From the NCBI GenBank assembly GCA_903903735.1, contig CAIUZV010000068.1, positions 1-53,974 on the forward strand: DNA of 53,974 bases, read 5' to 3'. Below, in pieces: positions 46,454-53,974 of this stretch (its first letter is position 1; each line of letters begins with the position of its first letter). Position numbers and translations under genes: made by a program. This stretch comes from an uncultured beta proteobacterium. Its GTDB lineage: Bacteria; Pseudomonadota; Gammaproteobacteria; Burkholderiales; Burkholderiaceae_B. The notes beneath the pieces are model-generated. The model made no database searches and was not told the DNA's origin. It saw nothing but the letters and a program-made list of their open reading frames with translations.

Positions 46454-47446
46454 ATGAAGGTATGTATCTATGGCGCCGGCGCTGTCGGCGGCCACCTCGC
46501 CGCCCGTATCGCAGCGCAGTTTCCACCTGGCGGCCCGCACGAACTATCCCTGATTTGTCGAGGCCCCCAACTGGACGCGATCCGGCGCAATGGCGTGACC
46601 TTGCATCGCGGCGTTGAGATCTACACCGGTCGACCGAGTGTTGCGACCGATGATCCAACAAGTCTGCCCGTGCAAGACATTGTGATTGTGACCCTTAAGG
46701 CGACGGCTTTGCCGGCTGCTGCGGCGTCGATTGAGCGGCTACTGGCTCCTGATGGCGTTGCAGTATTCGCCACGAACGGCATACCTTGGTGGTGGAATAA
46801 AGGCTTAAATGTCCCGCAAACCCCTCTACCCTTGCTTGACCCCGATGGCGAGCTTTGGACTAGGCTGGCAGATCGAAGCGTCGGCTGCGTGATTTATTCC
46901 CCAAACGAGGTCGTCGAGCCTGGCGTGATCCGCAGCAACGTAAAAGACCGCTGGATGATTGGTGAGCCCGACGGTACGGATTCTGAACGTGTTAACCGCG
47001 TGGCCGGACTGCTTGAATCTGCCAATATTCGTGGGGTCGCCACGACCGATATTCGCTACGAGACTTGGTACAAGCTGTTGATTAACTATGCGCTGAATCC
47101 GGTAGCGGCCTTGACAAGACTGCCGACTGCCAACATGAACAAGAATCCTGATGTGGTGGCATTGCGCAAGCAGATCATGCTTGAGGTGATCGATATCGCG
47201 CTCGCCTGTGGTACTGATTTACGTGGCAAGATCGATCTCGATGAGGCCGTCACACCGACGAAGCGCTCTGGCTCAAACAGAGCCTCGATGCTGCAGGATG
47301 TGCTGGCAAATCGGCCGCTAGAAGTCGAAGCAATATTGGGGCAGACTGTTGCGCTCGCACGTCAGCATGGCGTGCAAGCGGTTCGTTGTGAGTTGATGCT
47401 TGGTTTGATGCGCGGTTTAGCCGAATCGATGACGCTTAGTTCTTAA
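46454..47446 (+). CDS. Ketopantoate reductase (ApbA/PanE) family protein
   Basis: NADPH-dependent 2-oxoacid reductase family. The 330-residue protein has the Rossmann start KVCIYGAGAVGGHLAARIA, VTLKATALPAA, NGIPWWW, and the catalytic Lys/Asn region WYKLLINYALNPVAALT. GGAAA lies seven bases before the ATG. Its place among catabolic genes rather than pantothenate genes suggests a role on another 2-oxoacid or 2-hydroxyacid, but the true PanE reaction cannot be excluded. Its last 11 bases overlap the convergent aldolase gene. Confidence 0.88.
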   Translation: MKVCIYGAGAVGGHLAARIAAQFPPGGPHELSLICRGPQLDAIRRNGVTLHRGVEIYTGRPSVATDDPTSLPVQDIVIVTLKATALPAAAASIERLLAPDGVAVFATNGIPWWWNKGLNVPQTPLPLLDPDGELWTRLADRSVGCVIYSPNEVVEPGVIRSNVKDRWMIGEPDGTDSERVNRVAGLLESANIRGVATTDIRYETWYKLLINYALNPVAALTRLPTANMNKNPDVVALRKQIMLEVIDIALACGTDLRGKIDLDEAVTPTKRSGSNRASMLQDVLANRPLEVEAILGQTVALARQHGVQAVRCELMLGLMRGLAESMTLSS

Positions 47447-48203
47447 AGGCGGCGCGCAATTCACGTACACCGATTGCAAGCGTACGTGCATCAACGCCCA
47501 CCGCGACAAAGGTGCAGCCTAACTTCAGATAGTGTTGCGCCAGTGCTCGATCAGGCGTCAAGATCCCTGCGGCCTTGCCATGCTTCAAAATGGTCGAGAT
47601 CCCCTTTTCGATGGTCGCAACGACATCAGGATGCCCTGGGTTACCGAGATGTCCCAGCGCAGCTGAGATATCCGAAGGGCCGAGGAAAACGCCATCTACG
47701 CCCTCGACTGCACAAATTTCGTCGAGGTTACGCAATCCTGTGGCCGTCTCTGCCTGAACGAGTAGGCACACATCATCATTCGCGATCTTGACATAGTCTT
47801 TACGTGAGTCCCAGCGCGACACGCGTGCCGAGCCGTAGCCCACACCGCGAATGCCGTGAGGTGGGTAACGCACCGCCTGAACGAGCTCACGCGCTTGTTC
47901 TGCTGTGTCGACCATCGGTATCAACAGGTTCTGCACGCCAAGATCGAGTAACTGCTTAATGAGATGGGTCTGTCCAATGGGTGGGCGTGCGACCACTTGG
48001 GTGTTGTAGGCGGCGCAGGCTTGTAATTGCGACAAAATAGTAAGTGGATCAGTCGGTGTATGTTCACCGTCGAGCAACATCCAATCAAATTCTGCGGTGG
48101 CACAGATTTCTGTCGTAAAGGGATCGGGAATAGAGATCCACAGACCGATGTTGGCCTCTTTGGCCTGCAATGATTTTTTAAATCGATTTGTGTAATCAGG
48201 CAT
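47436..48203 (-). CDS. HpcH/HpaI family class II aldolase
   Basis: Metal-dependent aldolase that splits 4-hydroxy-2-oxo acids to pyruvate and an aldehyde. The 255-residue protein has the His in WMLLDGEHTP, the Arg in VARPP, the metal Glu in LLVQAETATGLRN, and the metal Asp in FLGPSDISAALG. The exact substrate (4-hydroxy-2-oxoheptanedioate, 2-keto-3-deoxy sugar acid or similar) cannot be told from sequence. It follows the tartrate dehydrogenase-like gene by 16 bases and is probably in one operon with it. Confidence 0.9.
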   Translation of the reverse strand: MPDYTNRFKKSLQAKEANIGLWISIPDPFTTEICATAEFDWMLLDGEHTPTDPLTILSQLQACAAYNTQVVARPPIGQTHLIKQLLDLGVQNLLIPMVDTAEQARELVQAVRYPPHGIRGVGYGSARVSRWDSRKDYVKIANDDVCLLVQAETATGLRNLDEICAVEGVDGVFLGPSDISAALGHLGNPGHPDVVATIEKGISTILKHGKAAGILTPDRALAQHYLKLGCTFVAVGVDARTLAIGVRELRAAFKN

Positions 48204-48219
48204 GTGGATCTCCGATGGT

Positions 48220-49320
48220 TTACTTCGCGAGCACTTTACTTAACGCATCACCGATCTGGCTCGTCGATGCTTTGCCGCCAAGGTCTGGCGTCAAGGGGCC
48301 TTGCACGAGCACTGCTTCAATCGCTTTGACGATTGCGTCATGGGCATCGAGGTAAGGCTTCTGTGCCGCGCCTGTCAATCCGCGTCCGAGGTAGTCCAAC
48401 ATCAACGCACCCGACCAGATCATGGCGATAGGGTTAGCAATGTTCTTACCCGCGATATCTGGTGCTGAACCATGTACGGGTTCAAACAGCGAAGGAAACT
48501 TGCGATCTGGGTTGAGGTTGGCAGATGGCGCTAAGCCAATAGTGCCGGTACACGCAGGGCCGAGGTCCGACAAAATATCGCCAAACAAGTTTGATGCAAC
48601 CACCACATCAAAGCGATCAGGTGTCAACACAAAGCGTGCGGACAGAATATCGATATGCTGCTTGTCGGTCGTCACGCCCGGGTATTCTTTACCAATCTCG
48701 GCGGCACGCTCATCCCAATAAGGCATGCTGATTGCAATGCCATTTGATTTAGTTGCGATGGTCAGGTGTTTGCGAGCGCGACGTGACGCCATTTCAAATG
48801 CAAAGCGGAGCACCCGATCGCAACCAATACGTGTGAAGATGGATTCTTGCAGAACGATTTCGCGGTCCGTGCCTTCAAACATTTTTCCGCCAACGGCGGA
48901 GTACTCGCCTTCGGTGTTTTCGCGCACAACGAAGAAGTCGATATCCCCTGCTTTGCGATTCGCAAGCGGACATGGCACGCCATCGAACAAGCGAACAGGA
49001 CGCAAGTTGATGTATTGATCGAATTCGCGACGGAACTTCAGCAGCGAACCGTACAACGATGTGTGATCCGGCACGATCGCAGGCCAACCCACTGCGCCAA
49101 AATAGATCGCATCGCAATCTTGCAGATGCGACTTCCAATCATCAGGCATCATTTGTCCGGTCTTGGCGTAGTAGTCGCAAGAGGCCCATTCAAAGTGACG
49201 GTACTCAAGGTTCAAGCCGAACTTGTCAGCCGCGGTCTTTAGGACTTTAAGTCCCTCAGGCATTACTTCCTTACCAATACCATCACCGGGCAGTACTGCG
49301 ATACGAAATGGGCGGGTCAT
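48220..49320 (-). CDS. ttuC: Tartrate/D-malate dehydrogenase (isopropylmalate dehydrogenase family)
   Basis: NAD- and metal-dependent oxidative decarboxylase of 2-hydroxy acids. Motifs are IAVLPGDGIGKEVMPEGL, YINLRPVRLFDGVPCPL, FFVVRENTEGEYS, and the NAD-binding end FEPVHGSAPDIAGKNIANP with metal Asp in DILSDLGP. The length of 366 residues and the GAVGWPAIVPDH segment point to the tartrate/D-malate branch rather than leuB. Two ATG codons, at 49326 and 49320, are possible; GAGG is eight bases before the second, which is used here. Confidence 0.9.
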   Translation of the reverse strand: MTRPFRIAVLPGDGIGKEVMPEGLKVLKTAADKFGLNLEYRHFEWASCDYYAKTGQMMPDDWKSHLQDCDAIYFGAVGWPAIVPDHTSLYGSLLKFRREFDQYINLRPVRLFDGVPCPLANRKAGDIDFFVVRENTEGEYSAVGGKMFEGTDREIVLQESIFTRIGCDRVLRFAFEMASRRARKHLTIATKSNGIAISMPYWDERAAEIGKEYPGVTTDKQHIDILSARFVLTPDRFDVVVASNLFGDILSDLGPACTGTIGLAPSANLNPDRKFPSLFEPVHGSAPDIAGKNIANPIAMIWSGALMLDYLGRGLTGAAQKPYLDAHDAIVKAIEAVLVQGPLTPDLGGKASTSQIGDALSKVLAK

Positions 49321-49483
49321 GCGCATATCCTCTTGTTTAAAACGTAGTGAATAAGATAGCGCGATGTTAACCGTTTCCCTGGGTTTTGCTGAGCCGAGTC
49401 AAAAGGAATTCTTATATTTATGGAGCACTACACCGGACAGCTTACGGGTATGCTTTAACCATCATCAAATAAGGAAAGCAAAA

Positions 49484-50095
49484 ATGAAACTATACGGATT
49501 GCCAGGCGCCTGCTCTCTCGTGGACCACATTGCCTTGCAATGGATCGGAAAGCCTTTTGAGTATGTCGCCGTGGGCCGCGATGCGCTTAAACAAGCCCCT
49601 TTTCTTGCTGTCAGCCCAATGGGCGCGGTTCCGGCACTGGATGATGCCGGTTTCACGCTGACACAAAACTGCGCAATTCTCGAATACCTTGCTGAAAAGA
49701 ATCCAGAGGCAAAATTGCTCGGTGGCGACTCGCTCAAAGCGCGCTCGGAAGCACGACGTTGGCTCGCCTTCTGCAACTCTGATATCCACAAGACCTACAG
49801 CATGATTTTTGGTGCTGCTAGGTTGCTTAACGATACGACGGCGCAGACCGAACTGAGCAATAACGCTTCTCAACGCGTTCGCGATATGTACGCCATTATC
49901 GATAAGCACCTTGCGGGGCGCGAATGGTTGTCGGATGGGCGCTCTGTTGCCGATGCGTACTTGTATGTCACGCTTCGGTGGGCAAGCGCTAAGAAAATCG
50001 ATATCTCCGACATGCTGAACTTGCAAGCGCATTTCAAGCGCATGTCTGCTGATCCAGCTGTAAAAGCGGCGTTGGCTGCTGAGGGAATGAAGTAA
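49484..50095 (+). CDS. Beta-class glutathione S-transferase
   Basis: Glutathione-conjugating enzyme of the cytosol. The frame opens at 49364, but AAGGAAAG lies just before the ATG at 49484, which starts the family N-terminus MKLYGLPGACSLVDHIAL (203 residues). Cys10 of the bacterial beta class is present in GACSL. The thioredoxin-fold end SPMGAVPALDD with TLTQNCAILEYLAE and the C-terminal motif GREWLSDGRSVADAYLYV are intact. The gene ends at a perfect terminator shared with the convergent VWA operon. Confidence 0.94.
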   Translation: MKLYGLPGACSLVDHIALQWIGKPFEYVAVGRDALKQAPFLAVSPMGAVPALDDAGFTLTQNCAILEYLAEKNPEAKLLGGDSLKARSEARRWLAFCNSDIHKTYSMIFGAARLLNDTTAQTELSNNASQRVRDMYAIIDKHLAGREWLSDGRSVADAYLYVTLRWASAKKIDISDMLNLQAHFKRMSADPAVKAALAAEGMK

Positions 50096-50103
50096 TACGA
50101 TGC

Positions 50104-50136
50104 AATAAAGGACGCTTGAGGCGTCCTTTATTTTTT
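50104..50136. terminator. Perfect bidirectional terminator between GST and VWA genes
   Basis: AATAAAGGACGC (50104-50115), TTGAG, GCGTCCTTTATT (50121-50132) is a perfect 12-bp stem followed by TTTT on the plus strand. The stop codon of the VWA gene (50128-50130 on the minus strand) lies inside the right arm. Confidence 0.92.
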
Positions 50137-51687
50137 ACAGTTTGAGGGGCCTAAGGCATCTTGCGCTGCACGATCGAGGCTAATGTTGAGTTCGTTCACC
50201 GTTTTAGCGGTGTAGACCTTGCCCCCTGTTATTGCGGCGACACAGGCGGCCGCGCCGGTACCACCAATATCCACGACATTGATCTTGAGATGAGGCTTGG
50301 CTTTCTTGAGTTGCTGCGCAACATAACAAGGATCACCGTTACAGGATTCTGCGCCATCCGAAACCAACAATATCGTTGCCTCTCGGGTCACACCATCCAC
50401 CAATTGTCCGGCTTCATATAAGCCATCGCCCAAGGGTGTGCCTCCTTTCGGGGTCAATTGAGATAATCGATTGATCAACTGGCCACTCTGCCCTGCAGCA
50501 AAACGCCCCATGTTTGTCGCAGTCGGACAGTTCTCTGCGACGACAAGTCCGGTACGCACATCACGTGGCAAGCGTCTCACGACATTAATCGTTGCCTGGC
50601 GTGCAATCGAAATCCGCGTCGGGTCTGCGGTGAGTCGCTCATACCGAGCCATCTCAGAGTCTGTTGGGCGATAGCCTGGGCGACTGGCGCGTTGTTTGAG
50701 TTGTCCGAGCCATTTCTCATCCTCTGGCGTCGCTTCGATGTTCAGCGCCATCGAGCCAGATGCATCGAACATGACCACCATCTCTGGTGCGAGCTCAGGA
50801 GGACGATCGCTTGGACAAAGATTCTTTGCATTATCGATGGTTGCAGGCGGCTTCACCACGGGCTTCGGTGAAGGCGCAGGTGGTGGTGGCGGAGGCGGAG
50901 CCGGAGGCTCCGGAGGTTCGGGTTTTACTGGTTCGGCAGGAGGTTCCTCGACAGGCGAATCGAGTAGCTTTGGTTGCGGCTCGGGCTCGGGTTCGGGAAT
51001 TGGCTCCGGGGTCGGCTTCGCAGCGGGAGGCGTCACGGGTTCGGGCGCCTGCGGTGTTGCATTCGGACTCTGCGCGGGGCTCTCAGAGGGCGAAACCGGA
51101 GCCTGAGGCGGACTCTGCGGGGGGTGTCTGAACGAAATCGGACAGAACAACCACCACAACAAAAACAAAGCGAGTAATACACCGAGCGCCCCAATCATCC
51201 ACGGCAATAAGCGATGACCTTGATTGGACGTTGTTGCGGGCAGGACTGGACGAATCAAGGCCGGACGCTTAACTTTGGAGGCAATCGCACTATCCCAAAA
51301 CAAAAGGATTGGCTGGCCACCGACGCTATAGACCGCTTCAATAGGTGGTGGCTGACTGGCATCGCGTAGCAGAGCGATCAGGGATGGATCTGAGTTTGGA
51401 ATACTTGCTAGTGCGACGGCGTGCGCGCGAATGGCATCAAGCCGCAGAAAAATTTGCGCGTCAAGTTCCTTCTGCTTGGTCGCACTAAGAGACGTGTAGG
51501 CAACCGGTTGCCCTTCTACGGGGCTCGACCAAATGACTTGCCCGCTTGGCTCAGTGACAGGCTTGGCATACAGCGCGACAACGCTAGGAGGAACGGAGCG
51601 CCCAAGTCCTTGAACGAGACGATCGTGCAACGTTTCGAGGCCAGCAACACTGCTGGGCTCGAAACGTCGTTGCGCGATCCGATTCAC
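50128..51687 (-). CDS. Inner-membrane protein with periplasmic von Willebrand factor A domain
   Basis: Function unknown. The 519-residue protein has no signal peptide: residues 1-159 form an N-terminal domain, 160-182 a single membrane segment (WMIGALGVLLALFLLWWLF), 188-282 a long Pro/Glu/Lys-rich linker, and about 300-515 a VWA domain. The metal-binding MIDAS set is complete: DASGS at 308-312, Thr in GGTPLGDG and Asp in LLVSDGAESC. By the N-in topology the VWA domain lies in the periplasm. Several Cys (CPTATN, ESCNGDPC, AAACVA) could form disulfides. It is the last gene of a four-gene operon, four bases after the preceding lipoprotein gene. Confidence 0.88.
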   Translation of the reverse strand: MNRIAQRRFEPSSVAGLETLHDRLVQGLGRSVPPSVVALYAKPVTEPSGQVIWSSPVEGQPVAYTSLSATKQKELDAQIFLRLDAIRAHAVALASIPNSDPSLIALLRDASQPPPIEAVYSVGGQPILLFWDSAIASKVKRPALIRPVLPATTSNQGHRLLPWMIGALGVLLALFLLWWLFCPISFRHPPQSPPQAPVSPSESPAQSPNATPQAPEPVTPPAAKPTPEPIPEPEPEPQPKLLDSPVEEPPAEPVKPEPPEPPAPPPPPPPAPSPKPVVKPPATIDNAKNLCPSDRPPELAPEMVVMFDASGSMALNIEATPEDEKWLGQLKQRASRPGYRPTDSEMARYERLTADPTRISIARQATINVVRRLPRDVRTGLVVAENCPTATNMGRFAAGQSGQLINRLSQLTPKGGTPLGDGLYEAGQLVDGVTREATILLVSDGAESCNGDPCYVAQQLKKAKPHLKINVVDIGGTGAAACVAAITGGKVYTAKTVNELNISLDRAAQDALGPSNCKK

Positions 51688-51691
51688 AGGC

Positions 51692-52207
51692 TTACTGAGT
51701 CAGTATGGACGACTGCCGTTGAAGCTTATCAATCTCCTGCTGCACAGCGGTCACTCTGTTCTGAAGTTCTTGAGCATTAGCCGCCGAAGCGTTCACGGGC
51801 GTCGCATTCAGTTGATTGAGTCTGGCGGTCGCCTCGCGAATCTGTGCGCTGAGCGCCTCGTTACCAGGGTTGGTCGCCCTCACCTGTTGCAGATAGTTAT
51901 TCACGCTGCGATTGATCGCCGAGATCTGGTTGCGGCGGGCGGTAGCGTCAGCCTTGCTCAGTTCATTCTTCTTTTCTAAGGCTGCGAGCGCTTCACGCAA
52001 CGCTGCGTTGGTTTTCCGCGCCTCAGCGAGCTGCGCTTCTTTGTCCTTCGCCCGCGCATCGTAGGAGCCAGAGAAGTCACAATTCATTTTTGTGAGTAAA
52101 CCAGCGTCCCGCAAAGCACGCGGATCACAGCCTGCTTTGTCAACGGCACAACCGGAGAGTACAAGCGCTGCCGCGGCAACGGGGATTAAACGTATTATCC
52201 GCTTCAT
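51692..52207 (-). CDS. Coiled-coil lipoprotein, small
   Basis: Function unknown. The 171-residue protein has a lipoprotein signal with lipobox VLSGC (Cys20, followed by Ala, so outer-membrane sorting is expected), two more Cys (AGCDPR, MNCDFS), and from about residue 50 to the end a nearly continuous coiled coil rich in Ala, Glu, Lys and Gln. It lies four bases after the next lipoprotein gene and four before the VWA gene. The short spacing implies that the products work together. Confidence 0.82.
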   Translation of the reverse strand: MKRIIRLIPVAAAALVLSGCAVDKAGCDPRALRDAGLLTKMNCDFSGSYDARAKDKEAQLAEARKTNAALREALAALEKKNELSKADATARRNQISAINRSVNNYLQQVRATNPGNEALSAQIREATARLNQLNATPVNASAANAQELQNRVTAVQQEIDKLQRQSSILTQ

Positions 52208-52211
52208 TCGC

Positions 52212-52919
52212 TTAGCCCTCGACTTTTATTGAGGAACTCAACGCATACGCAGCGTCAAGCTCTCGCTTCATCGAGTCTCGGGTACGACTTAGCTGAGCAA
52301 GCTCCACTTGCAGTTTTCTGGTGTTCACACCGCTCGCCCGCTCTTTTTCAATGATTTCCTGATAACCGTCGACCCGTGCATTGATGTCGGCGAGTTCCTT
52401 TTCAAGGTAAGCCTTGTTAGCCTTAATCCGATCAAGCTCTTGTTTCGCCTTACGCTGATCGATCTGGCGGCTCGCGACCTGGCGCTGTAACTGTTGCAGA
52501 GTTTGCTGATTCTCACGCAAGACGACGTTGATGTTCTGAATACGCGTTTGGAGTTTCTTGTTGTCGCTCTGCACATCTTCAATGAACGAGTCGATACGTT
52601 GCTCGTTATTCGCATACTTTGCGCGTCGAGAATCGAGCAGGTAGTTCGCACCGGCGCCCACACCACATCCTGCCACAGCCGCGATTGCCATACAGGCGGC
52701 CTTGTTGCCAGAGTTACTCACCGCGCACGCTAAGGCTCCCGCGAGAGCGCCGGCAGCACACGCTTGCAGCCCTGACTTGCTAAAAAACTTCGCATCTTCA
52801 CCGCTTGTCAGTCGAGGATCGACATCGCCGCCACCCATGTTTTGACAGCCAGCTAAAAATACCGAAGTAATCAGTGCGACGATCGCAATGCCAAGACGGC
52901 GGGGAAAAATATTCAACAT
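52212..52919 (-). CDS. Coiled-coil lipoprotein with Gly/Ala-rich hydrophobic segment
   Basis: Function unknown. The 235-residue protein has a lipobox FLAGC (Cys25, followed by Gln), then a Gly/Ala/Cys-rich hydrophobic stretch of about 45 residues (about 52-96: ACAAGALAGALACAV, AAVAGCGVGAGANYLLD) resembling a glycine-zipper membrane segment, and a long charged coiled coil from about 100 to 230. This build, anchor plus zipper plus coiled coil, suggests a membrane-associated oligomer. It follows the SUMF1-like gene by 13 bases. Confidence 0.82.
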   Translation of the reverse strand: MLNIFPRRLGIAIVALITSVFLAGCQNMGGGDVDPRLTSGEDAKFFSKSGLQACAAGALAGALACAVSNSGNKAACMAIAAVAGCGVGAGANYLLDSRRAKYANNEQRIDSFIEDVQSDNKKLQTRIQNINVVLRENQQTLQQLQRQVASRQIDQRKAKQELDRIKANKAYLEKELADINARVDGYQEIIEKERASGVNTRKLQVELAQLSRTRDSMKRELDAAYALSSSIKVEG

Positions 52920-52932
52920 GCCAAGCGCTCCA

Positions 52933-53974
52933 TTAATTATTGATAACAGTCTTACAGGTGGTTAGCCAGTGATCCTGTCGGATTTTCTTGTCCTTGATGT
53001 ACTCAGAAAGATGACTGACATAGGTGTCTAGATATCTATCGAGATTGTTACTCTTTCTTGCAAGCAATTGCTGCTTTTTTGCTTTCGCCTCAGGCTCAAT
53101 CATTGCCATAGTGTAAATCGTTCCGGCTTCGACCAGCGTGTCAGAGTATAAATTTAACGCAAGATCTAGAGCGGGTTTGCGCCCATCTAAGTTTCGCTTC
53201 ATGGCTTTGCATCGATTCTGCTCCGATTCGCCCAGTGAATCGGATTTCCCACATTCCTCCTGAAAGTTCTTATTTAGCGCGTCAAAAAACCGCCCCTCTC
53301 TATTCGCCAGCACGCACATGAACGCCCCTTGTTGCAGAGCGGAGCGAATCGCAACGCCCCGTTGTTCATCTCGTGTTTGATTGCTTGCCCTTAACTCAGT
53401 GCGCAGCGCCTCAAGCTCTTTCTTCAGTTTGTCATCTTTAAGGCCCGTCATCAGGCTAGATAGACGATCTAAGGTACTTGTGCCTCCCGCGGGTGCTCCC
53501 GCTGCAGGATTCGCCGCTGCGAGCGTGCTGGGGGCTGTGCCAAGCAAGGCCCAATCCTGTTCAATCTGTTTGCTGCGCTGTATCGACGTTAAGGCCGGAG
53601 CAACCATCGCGAGACGGAATCCGCTGGTGCGGGGGCGGTTCGCGTCGCTCGTTTGGTAGTACAGCTGTTCTTGCCGCCACGCGGTTCTAATGTCTGTTTC
53701 CGGCGTCAAATAGTTCGCGCCCCTCACAATAAAGCCGCCTGCTTGTCCATGAAAGCGATCAAGCTTATTTAAACGAAAGGGTTCGAACATCATCTCGTCG
53801 GCGTTACCGAGCATGTCGTGCAAGCCTAAGGGATTGGGTGCCAGCAAACCAACGAGTTGGAGCTTGCCATTGGCTGACTGTGATCCAGCAAACCAGACGT
53901 GCTTATTGACCCCGTCTGCCATCGGGTACCGAGCTTCGCGAAACTCAGTGCTGCCCACAGTGTTGCCCCCGCGC
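52933..53974 (-). CDS. SUMF1/FGE-fold protein with helical C-terminal domain, 5' end cut by window
   Basis: The frame is open to the right edge, so the N-terminus is missing; the first visible residues are RGGNTVGSTEF, matching the interior of an FGE-sulfatase domain. Further domain blocks are NPLGLHDMLGNADEMMFE, GGFIVRGANYLTP, RTAWRQEQ and TSGFRLAMV. No Cys occurs in the visible part of the domain, so the Cys pair of true formylglycine-generating enzymes is absent and an enzymatic FGE role is unlikely; a structural or binding role fits better. After a Gly/Ala/Pro linker comes a helical C-terminal domain of about 190 residues with four or five Cys. It heads the visible part of the lipoprotein-VWA operon. 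Confidence 0.82.
   Translation of the reverse strand, partial: RGGNTVGSTEFREARYPMADGVNKHVWFAGSQSANGKLQLVGLLAPNPLGLHDMLGNADEMMFEPFRLNKLDRFHGQAGGFIVRGANYLTPETDIRTAWRQEQLYYQTSDANRPRTSGFRLAMVAPALTSIQRSKQIEQDWALLGTAPSTLAAANPAAGAPAGGTSTLDRLSSLMTGLKDDKLKKELEALRTELRASNQTRDEQRGVAIRSALQQGAFMCVLANREGRFFDALNKNFQEECGKSDSLGESEQNRCKAMKRNLDGRKPALDLALNLYSDTLVEAGTIYTMAMIEPEAKAKKQQLLARKSNNLDRYLDTYVSHLSEYIKDKKIRQDHWLTTCKTVINN

Noticed and set aside
49364-49483. Upstream extension of the glutathione S-transferase gene
   Set aside because: A strong ribosome binding site and the family N-terminus with Cys10 place the start at 49484.
50696-51131. Open frames on the plus strand rich in Gly/Ser or Arg/Ala opposite the VWA gene
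   Set aside because: They are the antisense of the Pro/Glu-rich linker of the VWA protein; low complexity explains the open frames, and there is no ribosome binding site or family likeness.

Overview
The window looks like chromosomal DNA of a betaproteobacterium of the order Burkholderiales, most like the Alcaligenaceae (Bordetella/Achromobacter/Pusillimonas type). The basis is the order glnD-map / rpsB-tsf-pyrH-frr-uppS-cdsA-dxr-rseP-bamA-skp-lpxD-fabZ-lpxA-lpxB-rnhB, followed by an rRNA methyltransferase, ppsR and ppsA, plus the overall protein character. This is inference from gene order and motifs, without a database search. No rRNA, tRNA, CRISPR array, insertion sequence or prophage was seen, and no gap between genes exceeds 300 bases.

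Left part (1-22.8 kb): glnD (3' end cut by the window edge) and map run leftwards. A long rightward run covers translation (rpsB, tsf, frr), UMP kinase, isoprenoid and phospholipid precursors (uppS, cdsA, dxr), envelope assembly (rseP, bamA, skp) and lipid A synthesis (lpxD, fabZ, lpxA, lpxB), ending in rnhB and a SpoU-type methyltransferase. The ppsR/ppsA pair is divergent, with an unusual leader holding a 14-bp tandem repeat and a long hairpin. smpB faces ppsA across a perfect bidirectional terminator.

Middle (22.9-37.6 kb): an MBOAT acyltransferase, an AlgJ/AlgX-like DHHW protein and an SGNH hydrolase form a surface-glycan O-acetylation locus that converges on the lytic transglycosylase gene mltD. 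Next come ratA-rnfH, three translationally coupled genes matching the valine branch (acyl-CoA dehydrogenase, 3-hydroxyisobutyryl-CoA hydrolase, 3-hydroxyisobutyrate dehydrogenase), ygfZ, and mltG-tmk-holB-tatD. Directly after tatD lies an AT-rich array of eight 14-bp units.

Right part (37.7-54 kb): a periplasmic ankyrin protein faces a leftward run of exported peroxiredoxin, photolyase, glutathione peroxidase and a DUF3298 lipoprotein, which looks like a photo-oxidative stress unit. A small exported protein and DoxX follow. An acyl-CoA dehydrogenase/CaiB/enoyl-CoA hydratase trio, a ketopantoate-reductase-like protein, an HpcH-type aldolase, a tartrate/D-malate dehydrogenase and a beta-class GST make up an accessory catabolic region. 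The right edge holds the least familiar locus: a leftward four-gene operon encoding an SUMF1/FGE-like protein without cysteines in the visible domain, two coiled-coil lipoproteins and an inner-membrane protein with a periplasmic von Willebrand A domain. It is the best candidate here for an undescribed envelope system.
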